The notes under the pieces are model-generated. The model made no database searches. It was not told where the DNA came from and saw only the letters and a program-made list of their open reading frames with translations. A stretch of 64,000 nucleotides of DNA from Galactobacter caseinivorans (GTDB taxonomy: Bacteria; Actinomycetota; Actinomycetes; Actinomycetales; Micrococcaceae), in NCBI RefSeq assembly GCF_003640665.1, contig NZ_QQXL01000006.1, positions 124,001-188,000 on the forward strand. The letters run 5' to 3'. Position numbers and translations under genes: made by a program. Shown here one piece after another: positions 40,716 to 49,788 of the stretch; position 1 is the first letter of the stretch; each line of letters starts with the position of its first letter.

Positions 40716-42344
40716 ATGACGTTGCTGCCACGGAAGTCCGCACGCTCCCAAGGGGTCCACGAGCAAGGGATCGTCGACTTTCTCGACGCCATTGCGGGGT
40801 CAGGAATCGAGCTGCATGGCTTCATGCTCCTGAAGCACGGAGCCGTGGTCGCGCAGACCAGCTGGGCGCCCTATGAGCGCGACGCCCCGCACCTGCTGTA
40901 CTCGCTGAGCAAGAGCTTCCTCTCCGTCGCGGCCGGCATTGCCGAGTCCGAGGGGCTCCTGAGCATGCAGGACTGCCTGGCGGACCGGCTACCTGAGGCC
41001 GCCGACTACGGCGAGGCCACCATCGCGGACGCCCTGCGCATGTCCGTGGGGCACCTCTTTGATCCGGTCCTGGACCCCAGCCAAGACAACACCGACGTGA
41101 GCGACGCCGCCCTGCGCCGCATGCTGCGCTCCTACGCCCCGGAGCGGGCACCCGGCGAGGTGTTCACCTACGACCAACTGGCCACCTTCGCCGTCGCCAA
41201 GATCATCGAGGACGCCAGCGGCACGTCGCTGATGGAGTACCTGCGCCCGCGCATCCTTGACCCTATCGGCGCCACCGAGGCCCGCTGGTACGGCGGCGAG
41301 CAGAACTTCGGCTTCAGCGGCCTCTACCTGCGCACGGAGTCCATCGCCGCCTTTGGCCAGCTGCTCCTCCAGCGCGGCGAATGGCAAGGACGCCAGCTCA
41401 TCCCCCGCGACTGGCTCGCCGCCGCCACCAGCATCCAGATGCCCAACGACTCCGCACACCGCTTCCCACCCGGGCAGCCCGTGGACTCCTTCAGCGCCGG
41501 TGGTTACGGCTACCAATTCTGGATCAACCCCCAGGGCTACCTCGCCGGCGGCGCCTACGGCCAAACCTGCCTGGTGCTGCCCCAGCTGGACGCGGTCGTC
41601 GCCATCACCGCGTCCACGGAGGCCGGGCAGAGGGTCCTGGAACACGTCTGGACGCACCTCCTCCCGGCCCTGGCCGGCGGCGGCGAGCGCGAACCCGATC
41701 ACAGCGACAGCCTCGCTGCCCGCCTGGCGAACCTGAGCGTGCCTGCGCCCATCGCCGGCCTCCCGGAGGCGGCGCGAACCAAGGCGCTGGCCACCCTCGG
41801 GATGCTCGCCGCCGCGGTGACGGCGCTGCGGGGCGAGGCCGCGGATGCGCGCTGGCCCCAGATCGCCGCGGGTGCGGCGCAGCGCGCCGAAGAGGCCATG
41901 GCCGTTGCTCTGGCCAGCCGAAGCGCCGCCGCGCCGTTGGCTCCGCCTGAACTGCACGACGTCGGGCAGGTAGTTTTTGAGCGAAAGCTGACCGCGTCCG
42001 CGGCGCCGGATGTGCGCTTTGGCGCGCTGGGCGCCCTGGACCTGCCGGAGCTCACCCAGGTGCGGCTCCTGGGCTCAGACCTGGAGCTCACCCTGGGCGG
42101 TCAGCCCTCCACCCTGCCGGTCGGGAGCAGCGACTGGCGTCGCGGCGAGGTGGGCGGGGACCTGCCCATCCCCTTCGCGACGCGCGGCGGTTGGTCACCG
42201 GAGGGGCGCTTTGAGGCGGAGCTGCGCATGGTGGAGACGCCGCATGTGGGCTATCTGTCGCTGGATCCCGGCACCGCGAGCTTCACGTTCACGTGGCGGG
42301 AACCCACGCTGATGGGACGGGACCTGAGCGGCTACCGAATCTGA
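40716..42344 (+). CDS. Serine hydrolase (class C beta-lactamase fold)
   Basis: A 542-residue cytoplasmic-looking serine hydrolase. The S-x-x-K motif is SLSK at 63-66. A later Tyr in VFTYDQLATF is the expected second motif. The C-terminal third (from about residue 330) is a separate Ala-rich helical and beta region not seen in simple lactamases. No signal peptide is visible, unlike most penicillin-binding members; esterases such as EstB are cytoplasmic relatives. Together with a shared operator, GH1 glucosidase and MFS pump it may deacylate imported glycosides. The substrate is unknown. Confidence 0.82.
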   Translation: MTLLPRKSARSQGVHEQGIVDFLDAIAGSGIELHGFMLLKHGAVVAQTSWAPYERDAPHLLYSLSKSFLSVAAGIAESEGLLSMQDCLADRLPEAADYGEATIADALRMSVGHLFDPVLDPSQDNTDVSDAALRRMLRSYAPERAPGEVFTYDQLATFAVAKIIEDASGTSLMEYLRPRILDPIGATEARWYGGEQNFGFSGLYLRTESIAAFGQLLLQRGEWQGRQLIPRDWLAAATSIQMPNDSAHRFPPGQPVDSFSAGGYGYQFWINPQGYLAGGAYGQTCLVLPQLDAVVAITASTEAGQRVLEHVWTHLLPALAGGGEREPDHSDSLAARLANLSVPAPIAGLPEAARTKALATLGMLAAAVTALRGEAADARWPQIAAGAAQRAEEAMAVALASRSAAAPLAPPELHDVGQVVFERKLTASAAPDVRFGALGALDLPELTQVRLLGSDLELTLGGQPSTLPVGSSDWRRGEVGGDLPIPFATRGGWSPEGRFEAELRMVETPHVGYLSLDPGTASFTFTWREPTLMGRDLSGYRI

Positions 42345-42381
42345 GCGTCCCCGACCCTCGGCCTCAGCTCATCCCCGCCCC

Positions 42382-43479
42382 TCAGGGGCAGCCGCAGCTG
42401 CGCCGCAGCACCAGCGTGACCGGCAGGACCACGCTGCCGGGCACCGCATCGTCCGCCAAGTGTTGCTGTAAGAGTGAGACCGCCTCGCGGCCCAGTTCGT
42501 CCATGGGTTGGCGCACCGTGGTCAGCGGCGGCTCCGACACGTGGCCGGCGTCGATCCCGTCAAAGCCGGTCACGGCGACCTGGGTCGGCACCTGGATACC
42601 CAGTTCCGCCAAGACGAAGAGGACGCCGAGCGCGGTCTGATCGCTGGAGCAGACGATCGCGTCCGGGAGCGAGGTTGCCAGCGCCGGGGTGCGCGCAAAC
42701 GCCGCCCGCACAGCCTCGATGGTGAGCGAGCGCGAGCCCGTGCCAACAAACGGCTCCGCCGGGACCGGCAGTCCGCGCTCGCGCAGCGCCCCCTCAAAGC
42801 CTCGGAAACGCGCCTCGAATTCGGCGCCCTGAGTGCTTCCCGCGTACCAAAAACTCCTCGCACCGTGATCATCCGCCAGGTGGGTGGTGACCTCGCGTAC
42901 CCCGCCCTGGTTATCCACGGACACGGAGGACGCGGCGATCCCGTCCGGGACGGGTTGGGAGACCAGGACCACCGGCTTGTGGCGGGAGAGGCGGCGCAGG
43001 TGATCGTCTGAAACGGTGGAGGGCAGCACAATCACGCCGTCCCCGCGGCCGGCGATGTCATCCAGATCCACGCCGCGATCCTCGGTGTCCTGCCAGCCCA
43101 CCACAAGGGGCAGGCGGCGCAGGGTGCACTCGAGCTCCACGCCGCGCAGCACCTCGTCGCTAAAGAGTGGGAACAGGCACGGGGGCCGCCCGGATTCGGT
43201 GATGCGCTCCACGGTGCCCGGCTGCCCGTGCACGCTGCGTTCCAGCTCGTCCGGCTCATGCTGACTGAAGGAATAGAGCCCCACCATGCCCGTGCGCCGC
43301 TCCGCGAGGCCGCGGGCCGCGCCACTTGGTAGGTAGCCAAGCCGGTCCACGGCCTGGCCAATGCGGGTGCGGGTTGCGGCGCTGAGCTTGCCGGGTGAGC
43401 GGAAGTATCGCGACACGGAGGCGGTAGACACCCCTGCCGCCGTGGCGACGTCATAGACAGACGGTTTACCAGAGCTCAC
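42382..43479 (-). CDS. LacI-family transcriptional regulator
   Basis: A 365-residue LacI repressor with N-terminal helix-turn-helix PSVYDVATAAGVSTASVSRYF, hinge GYLPSGAARGLAERRTG and a periplasmic-binding-like effector domain that senses a sugar or glycoside. The start is set at GTG 43479, because AAAGG lies nine bases upstream; TTG 43488 and GTG 43485 are too close to it. It sits between the serine hydrolase and GH1 genes and is flanked by two matching operators, so it probably represses both and itself. The C-terminus ends in a Cys-x-Cys (RRSCGCP). Confidence 0.9.
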   Translation of the reverse strand: MSSGKPSVYDVATAAGVSTASVSRYFRSPGKLSAATRTRIGQAVDRLGYLPSGAARGLAERRTGMVGLYSFSQHEPDELERSVHGQPGTVERITESGRPPCLFPLFSDEVLRGVELECTLRRLPLVVGWQDTEDRGVDLDDIAGRGDGVIVLPSTVSDDHLRRLSRHKPVVLVSQPVPDGIAASSVSVDNQGGVREVTTHLADDHGARSFWYAGSTQGAEFEARFRGFEGALRERGLPVPAEPFVGTGSRSLTIEAVRAAFARTPALATSLPDAIVCSSDQTALGVLFVLAELGIQVPTQVAVTGFDGIDAGHVSEPPLTTVRQPMDELGREAVSLLQQHLADDAVPGSVVLPVTLVLRRSCGCP

Positions 43480-43526
43480 TGCCACCAACCTTTTTTAGTT
43501 CCTCAAAGACTATCGCGCTACGGCCA

Positions 43527-43540
43527 TGTATGCGCGTACA
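43527..43540. promoter_or_regulatory. LacI-type operator 2
   Basis: TGTATGCGCGTACA is a near-palindrome in the divergent region between lacI (-) and the GH1 gene (+). It matches the reverse complement of operator 1 at 13 of 14 bases. Confidence 0.7.
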
Positions 43541-43597
43541 GTGCAGTCTACGGAAGGCCGCCAGGCTAGACGGCCAAGCGATCGGAGAAGGTGTCTG

Positions 43598-44797
43598 ATG
43601 ACTGCACAGGACCACGCACTGACGTTCCCGCAAGGGTTCCTCTGGGGCGCCGCCACCTCGGCGCACCAGGTGGAAGGCAACAACGTCAACTCGAATTGGT
43701 GGGTGCGTGAGAACGCGGCCCAACCCGACGTGCGGGACCGCAGCGGGGACGCCGCAGATAGCTTCCACCGCTATGAAGAGGACATCGCGTTGTTGGCCTC
43801 GCTTGGCCTGACCAGCTACCGCTTCAGCATCGAGTGGTCACGCATCGAGCCGGCGCCCGGCCACTTCTCCCTGGCGATGCGGGAGCACTACGCGCGGATG
43901 ATCGGCAGCTGCGCCCGCCACGGCCTCACACCGGTGGTGACCCTGCACCACTTCACCAACCCGATCTGGTTCAGCCAGCTGGGCGGGTGGGAAGCGCCCG
44001 ACGCCGCGTCCCACTTTGAGCGCTACGTCGCCTTCGTTGCCCCCATCCTCCAAGACGTGCCGTGGGTCTGCACCATCAACGAGCCAAACCTGCTGGCTGG
44101 CGCCCCGGATGACCCCGCCACCGGCGCCGCGCTCGCCTCGCTGGAGGCGCCCAGCCCCCGGGCCACCGCGAACCTCATCTCCGCCCACGAGGCGGCCCGC
44201 CGCGTGCTCCATTCAGACACCTCCGCCCAGACCGGCTGGTCCATCGCCGCCCAGGCCTACCACGCGGCGTCGGGCGCTGAAGAAGAAATGCTCGCCTACC
44301 GCTACCCCCGCGAGGACCTGTTCCTCGAGGCGGCGCGCAGCGACGACTTTGTGGGCGTGCAGGCCTATCTGCGCACCTTCATTGGCAAGCAGGGGCCACT
44401 GCCGGTCGCCGAGGACGCCGAGACAACCCAGATGGGCTGGGAGTACTTTCCACAGGCCCTGGGCATCGCGGTTCGGCACGCGCACGCCATCACCGGGCGG
44501 CCGCTGCTCGTGACGGAGAACGGGATGGCCACGGCGGATGACAACAGGCGCATCGACTACACCTTTGAGGCCCTGACCGCACTGCATGAGGCCATGGCCA
44601 GCGGCGCCGACGTGCGCGGCTACCTGCACTGGTCCGCGCTGGATAACTACGAGTGGGGCAGCAACCTGCCCACGTTTGGACTCATCGCCGTGGACCCCGA
44701 AACCTTCGCTCGGCAGGCCAAACCCAGCGCACACTGGCTTGGTCAGGTAGCGCGCACCGGCCAGCTGCAGCGACCCCTGAGCGTCAGCACCGTTTGA
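43598..44797 (+). CDS. Glycoside hydrolase family 1 (beta-glucosidase-like)
   Basis: A 399-residue cytoplasmic GH1 enzyme that hydrolyses beta-glucosides or beta-galactosides with retention. The acid/base Glu162 is in CTINEPN and the nucleophile Glu307 in LLVTENGM; the N-terminal signature FLWGAATSAHQVEGNN is intact. It is shorter than the usual 440-480 residues. The ATG at 43598 follows GGAGAAGG; the longer frame runs through the operator and is not coding. Co-located with a MFS sugar or glycoside porter 76 bases downstream and a LacI repressor, it forms a glycoside utilisation locus. Confidence 0.93.
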   Translation: MTAQDHALTFPQGFLWGAATSAHQVEGNNVNSNWWVRENAAQPDVRDRSGDAADSFHRYEEDIALLASLGLTSYRFSIEWSRIEPAPGHFSLAMREHYARMIGSCARHGLTPVVTLHHFTNPIWFSQLGGWEAPDAASHFERYVAFVAPILQDVPWVCTINEPNLLAGAPDDPATGAALASLEAPSPRATANLISAHEAARRVLHSDTSAQTGWSIAAQAYHAASGAEEEMLAYRYPREDLFLEAARSDDFVGVQAYLRTFIGKQGPLPVAEDAETTQMGWEYFPQALGIAVRHAHAITGRPLLVTENGMATADDNRRIDYTFEALTALHEAMASGADVRGYLHWSALDNYEWGSNLPTFGLIAVDPETFARQAKPSAHWLGQVARTGQLQRPLSVSTV

Positions 44798-44873
44798 TTT
44801 CCCTAGACCACCTTCCGGCAACCCCCCGCCGCAACACCGAACACCGCTTGACCCGACTCAATGAGGAGTTCCC

Positions 44874-46160
44874 ATGACCAACACGGCCGCCCGCGCGGAA
44901 CAGGCACCCACCCCCCGGGACCACCGCGTTCCCGGCGAGCGGCAAACCAAACTGTTCTGGATCACCTTTGCGCTGTCATGGATTGCCGTTGGCCTGGCGC
45001 AGGGAATCGTCAACGTCGCGGTGCCGCAGCTGCTGCGGGAATGGGACCCGGCGACCGCCACGGCAAACCTCAGCGTGCTGCTCACGATCGGCGGGCTGGC
45101 GACGCTGCTGGCCACACCGATCTTTGGGCGGCTCAGCGACCGCTCGCGCTCCCGCCTTGGCCTGCGACGCCCATGGATTCTTGCCGGCTCCCTCATCGCC
45201 TTCTCCGGCTATCTCTTCTCCGCCTTTGCACCCACCCCCCAGTGGCTGTGGGTCGGGATTGTGCTGAACTACGTGGGGTGGGGCGCCGTGGCGATGGCGC
45301 AGCACAGCATGTTTGCCGACCAGATCCACGCCCGGGTCCGCGCCATCATGTCCGCGGTCACCGGCGCCTCCCAGACTGTGGGCATCCTGGTCGGCACCAG
45401 CATCACCGGCCTGCTTGGCGGCATGGGACAGGTGGGGATGTTCCTGATTCCGGGATCCATCGCCGTGGTCCTCTCGCTGCTCCTGTTCCTCACGCTGCGC
45501 GACCTTCACCGCACTGACACGCCGCCGCGCCTTGACCTGCGCGCCCTCGTGTCCACGTTCTGGCTCAACCCGCGCAAACACCCGGACTTTGCCTGGGCGT
45601 GGATCTGCCGCTTCCTCATGACCTCCTCCGTGGTGACCATCACCAGCTACCTGTACCTGACCATCGCGGTGCGGTTCCACATCGAGGACGCGGCGGCGAT
45701 CGCCGGTCTCATGACGGTCGGAACGGCCCTGTTCACGGTCGCCAACCTGCTCTTCGCGTTCGTCTTTGGCGTCATCTCAGACCGCACCATGCGGCGCAAG
45801 CCGAGCATCGTGTTTGGCGCGTTCCTCAGCGCCGCCGGGCTCCTCACCGCCGTGGCGACCCCGGACACGCTGTTCTTCCTCATCGGGATCACGCTGGTGG
45901 GCGCCGGCCAGGGCGCGTTCATCTCCGCCGACGTGGCGCTCATGACGGAAACCCTGCCCTCCTTCGATGAGGCAGGCAAAGACCTGGGGATCGTGGCCCT
46001 GTCCTACCTCCTGCCGGCCATCCTGGTCCCGGCGCTTGGCTTCATGCTCACGCGCATCGGCTCCCCCACCGGCGAGAACTTCGCGGCACTGTATGTGGCG
46101 GCGTTCGTCATGGCGGTGCTCTCCGGGCTATCGGTGCTCAAGGTCAAGTCGGTGCGTTAA
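44874..46160 (+). CDS. MFS transporter (glycoside/sugar porter-like)
   Basis: A 428-residue protein with twelve predicted membrane helices. Motif A-like loop: IFGRLSDRSRSRLGLRRPWILAG, which with the following segment resembles GPH/SLC45-type sugar:cation symporters. The ATG follows GAGGAG. It directly follows GH1 and probably shares its promoter and LacI control; it would bring the glycoside into the cell. The ligand is not determined. Confidence 0.88.
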   Translation: MTNTAARAEQAPTPRDHRVPGERQTKLFWITFALSWIAVGLAQGIVNVAVPQLLREWDPATATANLSVLLTIGGLATLLATPIFGRLSDRSRSRLGLRRPWILAGSLIAFSGYLFSAFAPTPQWLWVGIVLNYVGWGAVAMAQHSMFADQIHARVRAIMSAVTGASQTVGILVGTSITGLLGGMGQVGMFLIPGSIAVVLSLLLFLTLRDLHRTDTPPRLDLRALVSTFWLNPRKHPDFAWAWICRFLMTSSVVTITSYLYLTIAVRFHIEDAAAIAGLMTVGTALFTVANLLFAFVFGVISDRTMRRKPSIVFGAFLSAAGLLTAVATPDTLFFLIGITLVGAGQGAFISADVALMTETLPSFDEAGKDLGIVALSYLLPAILVPALGFMLTRIGSPTGENFAALYVAAFVMAVLSGLSVLKVKSVR

Positions 46161-46181
46161 GCGTGAGCCCAAGCCGCTGAA

Positions 46182-46718
46182 CTACTCCCCGGCCGTGCTC
46201 CCCGCCGGCGCCTCCGCCGCGATCTCGCGCAGCTGCCCCGATTCCAACCGCTCCCAGCGCTGCCCAAAGCTGTCAGTGAAGCGCAACCGGACCACCTTCC
46301 ACTTCTGGGTGCTCCCGTATGGCCGGGTCCGTTCGCCGTCATCGGCCATGTTCTGGACCGGCTCGCAGAAGTCCCAATCCGTGCGAGTCGTGGAGGAGGA
46401 ATAGCCCTCCCACTGCACAAAGTGCTGGCCCGGGGGCACCACCTGCGAGTTGAACGGCTCCGACTGCTTGCCGTTCATCGTTGCGAGCAATTCCACGTCA
46501 AAGACGGGGGCCTCAGAGGCGTTGTGGATCATCGCTACGTTGCCGCGGTGTTGCTTGGCGGCCAGGGGTGGCAGGTACTTATAGGCAATCCAGCTAGAGA
46601 GCTTGGCGGCCTGCTCCGCCTTATGGCGCGCCTCCGCCTCACGCGCCGTTTTGAAGGAAACCCACAGGGACACGACGGACAATATCGCGGCAATGATCCC
46701 AACAATCCACTCACCCAT
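46182..46718 (-). CDS. Membrane-anchored protein of unknown function
   Basis: A 178-residue protein I do not recognise. One N-terminal membrane helix (about residues 4-24) is followed by a short coiled-coil (KTAREAEARHKAEQAAK) and a beta-rich domain with a Trp-containing core (FVQWEGYSSSTTRTDW; KWKVVRLRFTDSFGQRWERL). The ATG at 46718 follows GGAGG at eight bases. It is convergent with the MFS gene and diverges from the AddB-like gene. No function is proposed. Confidence 0.68.
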   Translation of the reverse strand: MGEWIVGIIAAILSVVSLWVSFKTAREAEARHKAEQAAKLSSWIAYKYLPPLAAKQHRGNVAMIHNASEAPVFDVELLATMNGKQSEPFNSQVVPPGQHFVQWEGYSSSTTRTDWDFCEPVQNMADDGERTRPYGSTQKWKVVRLRFTDSFGQRWERLESGQLREIAAEAPAGSTAGE

Positions 46719-46908
46719 GGGTGCGTCCTCCACTCGTTCTGGCTGAATATCTACATGTTTTGTCGCACAGAGCAGGAAGTATCTCAACTGTATGACTGGG
46801 TCCGTTCACAGAGCGAGCCGTCGGCCCGTGCCACTAGGCTCAACCCACGGCCACTTCCTTGGGAGCGGGCCGGCGGACCGGACGTGTTTTCGCTCGACGG
46901 GAGACCCC

Positions 46909-49788
46909 ATGACCCTGCCCCAGACGCCCCCGGGCGGCACGGAGTCCGGGATGGCCGCCGCCCTGGACCAGGCCGCACAGTTGGTGCAGCGGGCCAAGGA
47001 GCGGGACCCGCTGACGCGCGTCACGCTGGTGGCACCGAGTCATTCGAGCGCGCGGGACGCCTACGCGAACGTTGTTCGACGCCTGGCGAAGCGCGGCATG
47101 GGCGCGGTGGTGAACCTCCACCTCGCCACCCTTTCTGGGCTGGCGCACGAGTATTTTGTGGGCAGCGGCGCCGCCGCGGGCCGCCAGGAACTCAGCGCCG
47201 CTGCACGGCTGGGCGCCGTGCAGCACGTGCTGGAAGCGGACCCCGGCGCGTTCGCGTACGCCAAGGATGAGCCCGTGACCGCGGCCGCGCTGGCCGCGGC
47301 GTCCGCGCAGCTGGCCGCCGTCGCCACCCTCCCCGGCACTTCCGAACGGTCCGGGCTCACGAGCCTCACCCGCGGCGTGCTGCGCAGCGAGGACTCGGTC
47401 CGGGAGCAGCTGGCGCCGCACTGGCACGGCGCGGAAGAGGCCCTGCGCTACGCCGCCGATCATGCCCAGGACTTCCTCAGCACCCTGGGAATCACGGCCG
47501 TCTTGGCCCCGCTCGGCTCCGTTTCCACGGACGAGTTGCATCTTCGCGAGGCGCTGGTCGCGGCCGGAGCCACCGTTATTCAGCCCCAGACCACCACCGT
47601 GCTTGAGCGGTCCACGGCGACCGACCCCGGCCTGAGCATCGTCTCCGTGTCAGACCCGGACGATGAAGCACGCCTGGCCACCCGCGCCGTGGTCCGAGCG
47701 CTGGATGCCGGCACGCCCGCCCACCGGATCGGCGTGTTCTGGCCCCACCCGGCCCCTTACGCCGAACTGCTTCTGCGCCAGCTCACCGCCGCGCGCATCA
47801 CCGTCAGCTCCCCCGCCCCGCACCCCCTAGGAGCCGACGCCTTGGTGCGCTCCTTCACCCACCTGGCCGGCCTGAACCCGGAGGAACCGGATGAGCGAGA
47901 TCTCCTGGACATCCGCGCCCAGGAGTGTCTGTGCTGGGCCGGCCCTGTGGGGCTCCCCTCCAGCCGCGACCTGGAGCGGCACTACGGGGGAAACCCACAC
48001 AACGCACCCTTCCCGCCCGCCTTCCTGGAACAGCTCGCCACCCTGCTGCGGGCCCTGCGAGCGGCGAACAACTGGCAGGCCGCCTCAGCGGCCGCGCTTG
48101 CCCTGTTGGACGCCTGCTTCGCCGAGTCTCCGGCGGACCACCAGGACGCAGGCCTCAATACGGTGCCCCGCGCCGCGGTCCGCGAGGCTCTCGCCGCAAC
48201 CCTGCGCTCCCTCGCCTCCCTGGACGGCCTGGCCCCCTCCCCCACCATCGACGCGATCGTCGCGTCCATCCAGGACGCCGCGGACGCGCAGCGCCTGAGA
48301 CTGGGCCAGCTCGGAACGGGTGTGGTGCTGGGTTCCCAGCCAGACGCCGTCGGGCGGGACCTTGACCTGCTCATCCTCCCGGGCCTGGCCGAGGGCGTCT
48401 CCCCGGCCCGCGTGCGCGAGGATCCGCTGCTGCCGGACGCGGCCAAGACCGGCGCGTTGGGCGGCGTACTGCCCACGGTGGCGCAGCGCATCCAGGCGCA
48501 GGCGGAGGTGTTCCGGGCCGGGCTGAGCTCTGCCCCGCAGGTGCTGATCAGCGTGCCGCGCGGTTCCCTGCGCGGCGGCGGTGAACTGCAGCCGTCCCGG
48601 TGGCTGGACGGCGTGGGCCCCGGCCGCGAGGTCACCTCCTGGCGCGCCGGTTTCCTGGGTGGCGCGCCGTGGGATCTCGTGGACCCCGTGACCGGGCAGG
48701 AGTGGCGCGTGCGCCGCACCCTTTCCGACCCCACCACCCGGCCGGATGCGCCAGCAGACGACGCCCTCCGGCTGGGCGGCGAGCTGCGGGACGGGCGGCG
48801 CGCGGGCCTTTTTGATCGCTTCCACGGCAAGGTGCCCGGCGATCTGGTGCCGGACTTTGAACGTCCGCTCTCCGCGTCCGCGCTGGAGAGTTGGGTGGCC
48901 AGCCCGTTCATTTTCTTTGCCGAGCGCCTGCTGGGCGTGCGGCTGCTGGAACACCCCGAGCTGGAGCTGGAAGCGGACGCCGCGATCAAGGGCACCATGG
49001 CCCACCAAGCGCTGGAGGAATACATCAAGGAGTTGGCCGCCCACCCGCAGGCCGGCCTGGATGTGCTGCTGCGATACGCCGAGGATGCGTTTGCCGAGCA
49101 CGGCCAACCACAGTGGATTCCGCGACTCTGGGAGCGGGAAAAGACCGCCCTGCGAGACAAGCTCACCGACTGGTGGGAACGCGAGCACGCGGCCCTGGCT
49201 GGGTGGGATCGGCACACCGCAGAGGCGGGGTTTGGCGGCAGCGAGGACACGGCGCCCCCGGTGGAGGTGGCCCTGCCGGACGGCAGCACCGTGGCCCTCT
49301 CCGGCAAGGTGGACCGCGTGGATTGGGGTCCCGGCGTGGCTCGGGTGATCGACTACAAGTCGGGGTCGCCGGCCAAATACGCCGGGATCTCGCAAGAGGA
49401 CCCCACCGCGGGCGGAACCCGCTTCCAGTTGCCCCTCTATGGGCTTTTTGCGCTGGAGGAGGGCAAGCGCCAGGGGCTGGATCTGGATTCCGTGACCGCC
49501 GGATACGACTTCTTGGGGCCGGAGGGCAGCGACCCGCAACTGGTCAACATCAACCCAGAGGTGCGGGCCCACTTTGCGCAGGAACTGGGCGCGATCATGG
49601 GCGCCATCCGCGCGGGGGTGTTCCCGCCCAAGGTGGACCCACCCGCCGGGTTCGGTCCATCCTGGCCGCGACTCACGGACCTGCTCGGCTCCGCGGGGCA
49701 GGCAAGCGAACGGTGGCAAGAGCTGCTGGATGATCCGGACATGGCCAGCTATCGGGGCATTTGGCAGGGCAAGGAGGGCAGCAAATGA
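46909..49788 (+). CDS. AddB-like PD-(D/E)XK nuclease subunit
   Basis: A 959-residue partner of the UvrD-type protein downstream. The N-terminal region follows an AddB/RecB-like helicase fold but has no Walker A: VTLVAPSHSSARDAYANVV stands where GxGKT would be. The C-terminal nuclease begins near GTMAHQALEEYIKEL and includes VIDYKSGSPAKY near residue 815. The Cys cluster that holds the iron-sulfur centre of classical AddB is absent. It is coupled to the next gene by an ATGA overlap. The pair probably resects double-strand breaks for RecA loading, in place of AdnAB or RecBCD. Confidence 0.8.
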   Translation: MTLPQTPPGGTESGMAAALDQAAQLVQRAKERDPLTRVTLVAPSHSSARDAYANVVRRLAKRGMGAVVNLHLATLSGLAHEYFVGSGAAAGRQELSAAARLGAVQHVLEADPGAFAYAKDEPVTAAALAAASAQLAAVATLPGTSERSGLTSLTRGVLRSEDSVREQLAPHWHGAEEALRYAADHAQDFLSTLGITAVLAPLGSVSTDELHLREALVAAGATVIQPQTTTVLERSTATDPGLSIVSVSDPDDEARLATRAVVRALDAGTPAHRIGVFWPHPAPYAELLLRQLTAARITVSSPAPHPLGADALVRSFTHLAGLNPEEPDERDLLDIRAQECLCWAGPVGLPSSRDLERHYGGNPHNAPFPPAFLEQLATLLRALRAANNWQAASAAALALLDACFAESPADHQDAGLNTVPRAAVREALAATLRSLASLDGLAPSPTIDAIVASIQDAADAQRLRLGQLGTGVVLGSQPDAVGRDLDLLILPGLAEGVSPARVREDPLLPDAAKTGALGGVLPTVAQRIQAQAEVFRAGLSSAPQVLISVPRGSLRGGGELQPSRWLDGVGPGREVTSWRAGFLGGAPWDLVDPVTGQEWRVRRTLSDPTTRPDAPADDALRLGGELRDGRRAGLFDRFHGKVPGDLVPDFERPLSASALESWVASPFIFFAERLLGVRLLEHPELELEADAAIKGTMAHQALEEYIKELAAHPQAGLDVLLRYAEDAFAEHGQPQWIPRLWEREKTALRDKLTDWWEREHAALAGWDRHTAEAGFGGSEDTAPPVEVALPDGSTVALSGKVDRVDWGPGVARVIDYKSGSPAKYAGISQEDPTAGGTRFQLPLYGLFALEEGKRQGLDLDSVTAGYDFLGPEGSDPQLVNINPEVRAHFAQELGAIMGAIRAGVFPPKVDPPAGFGPSWPRLTDLLGSAGQASERWQELLDDPDMASYRGIWQGKEGSK

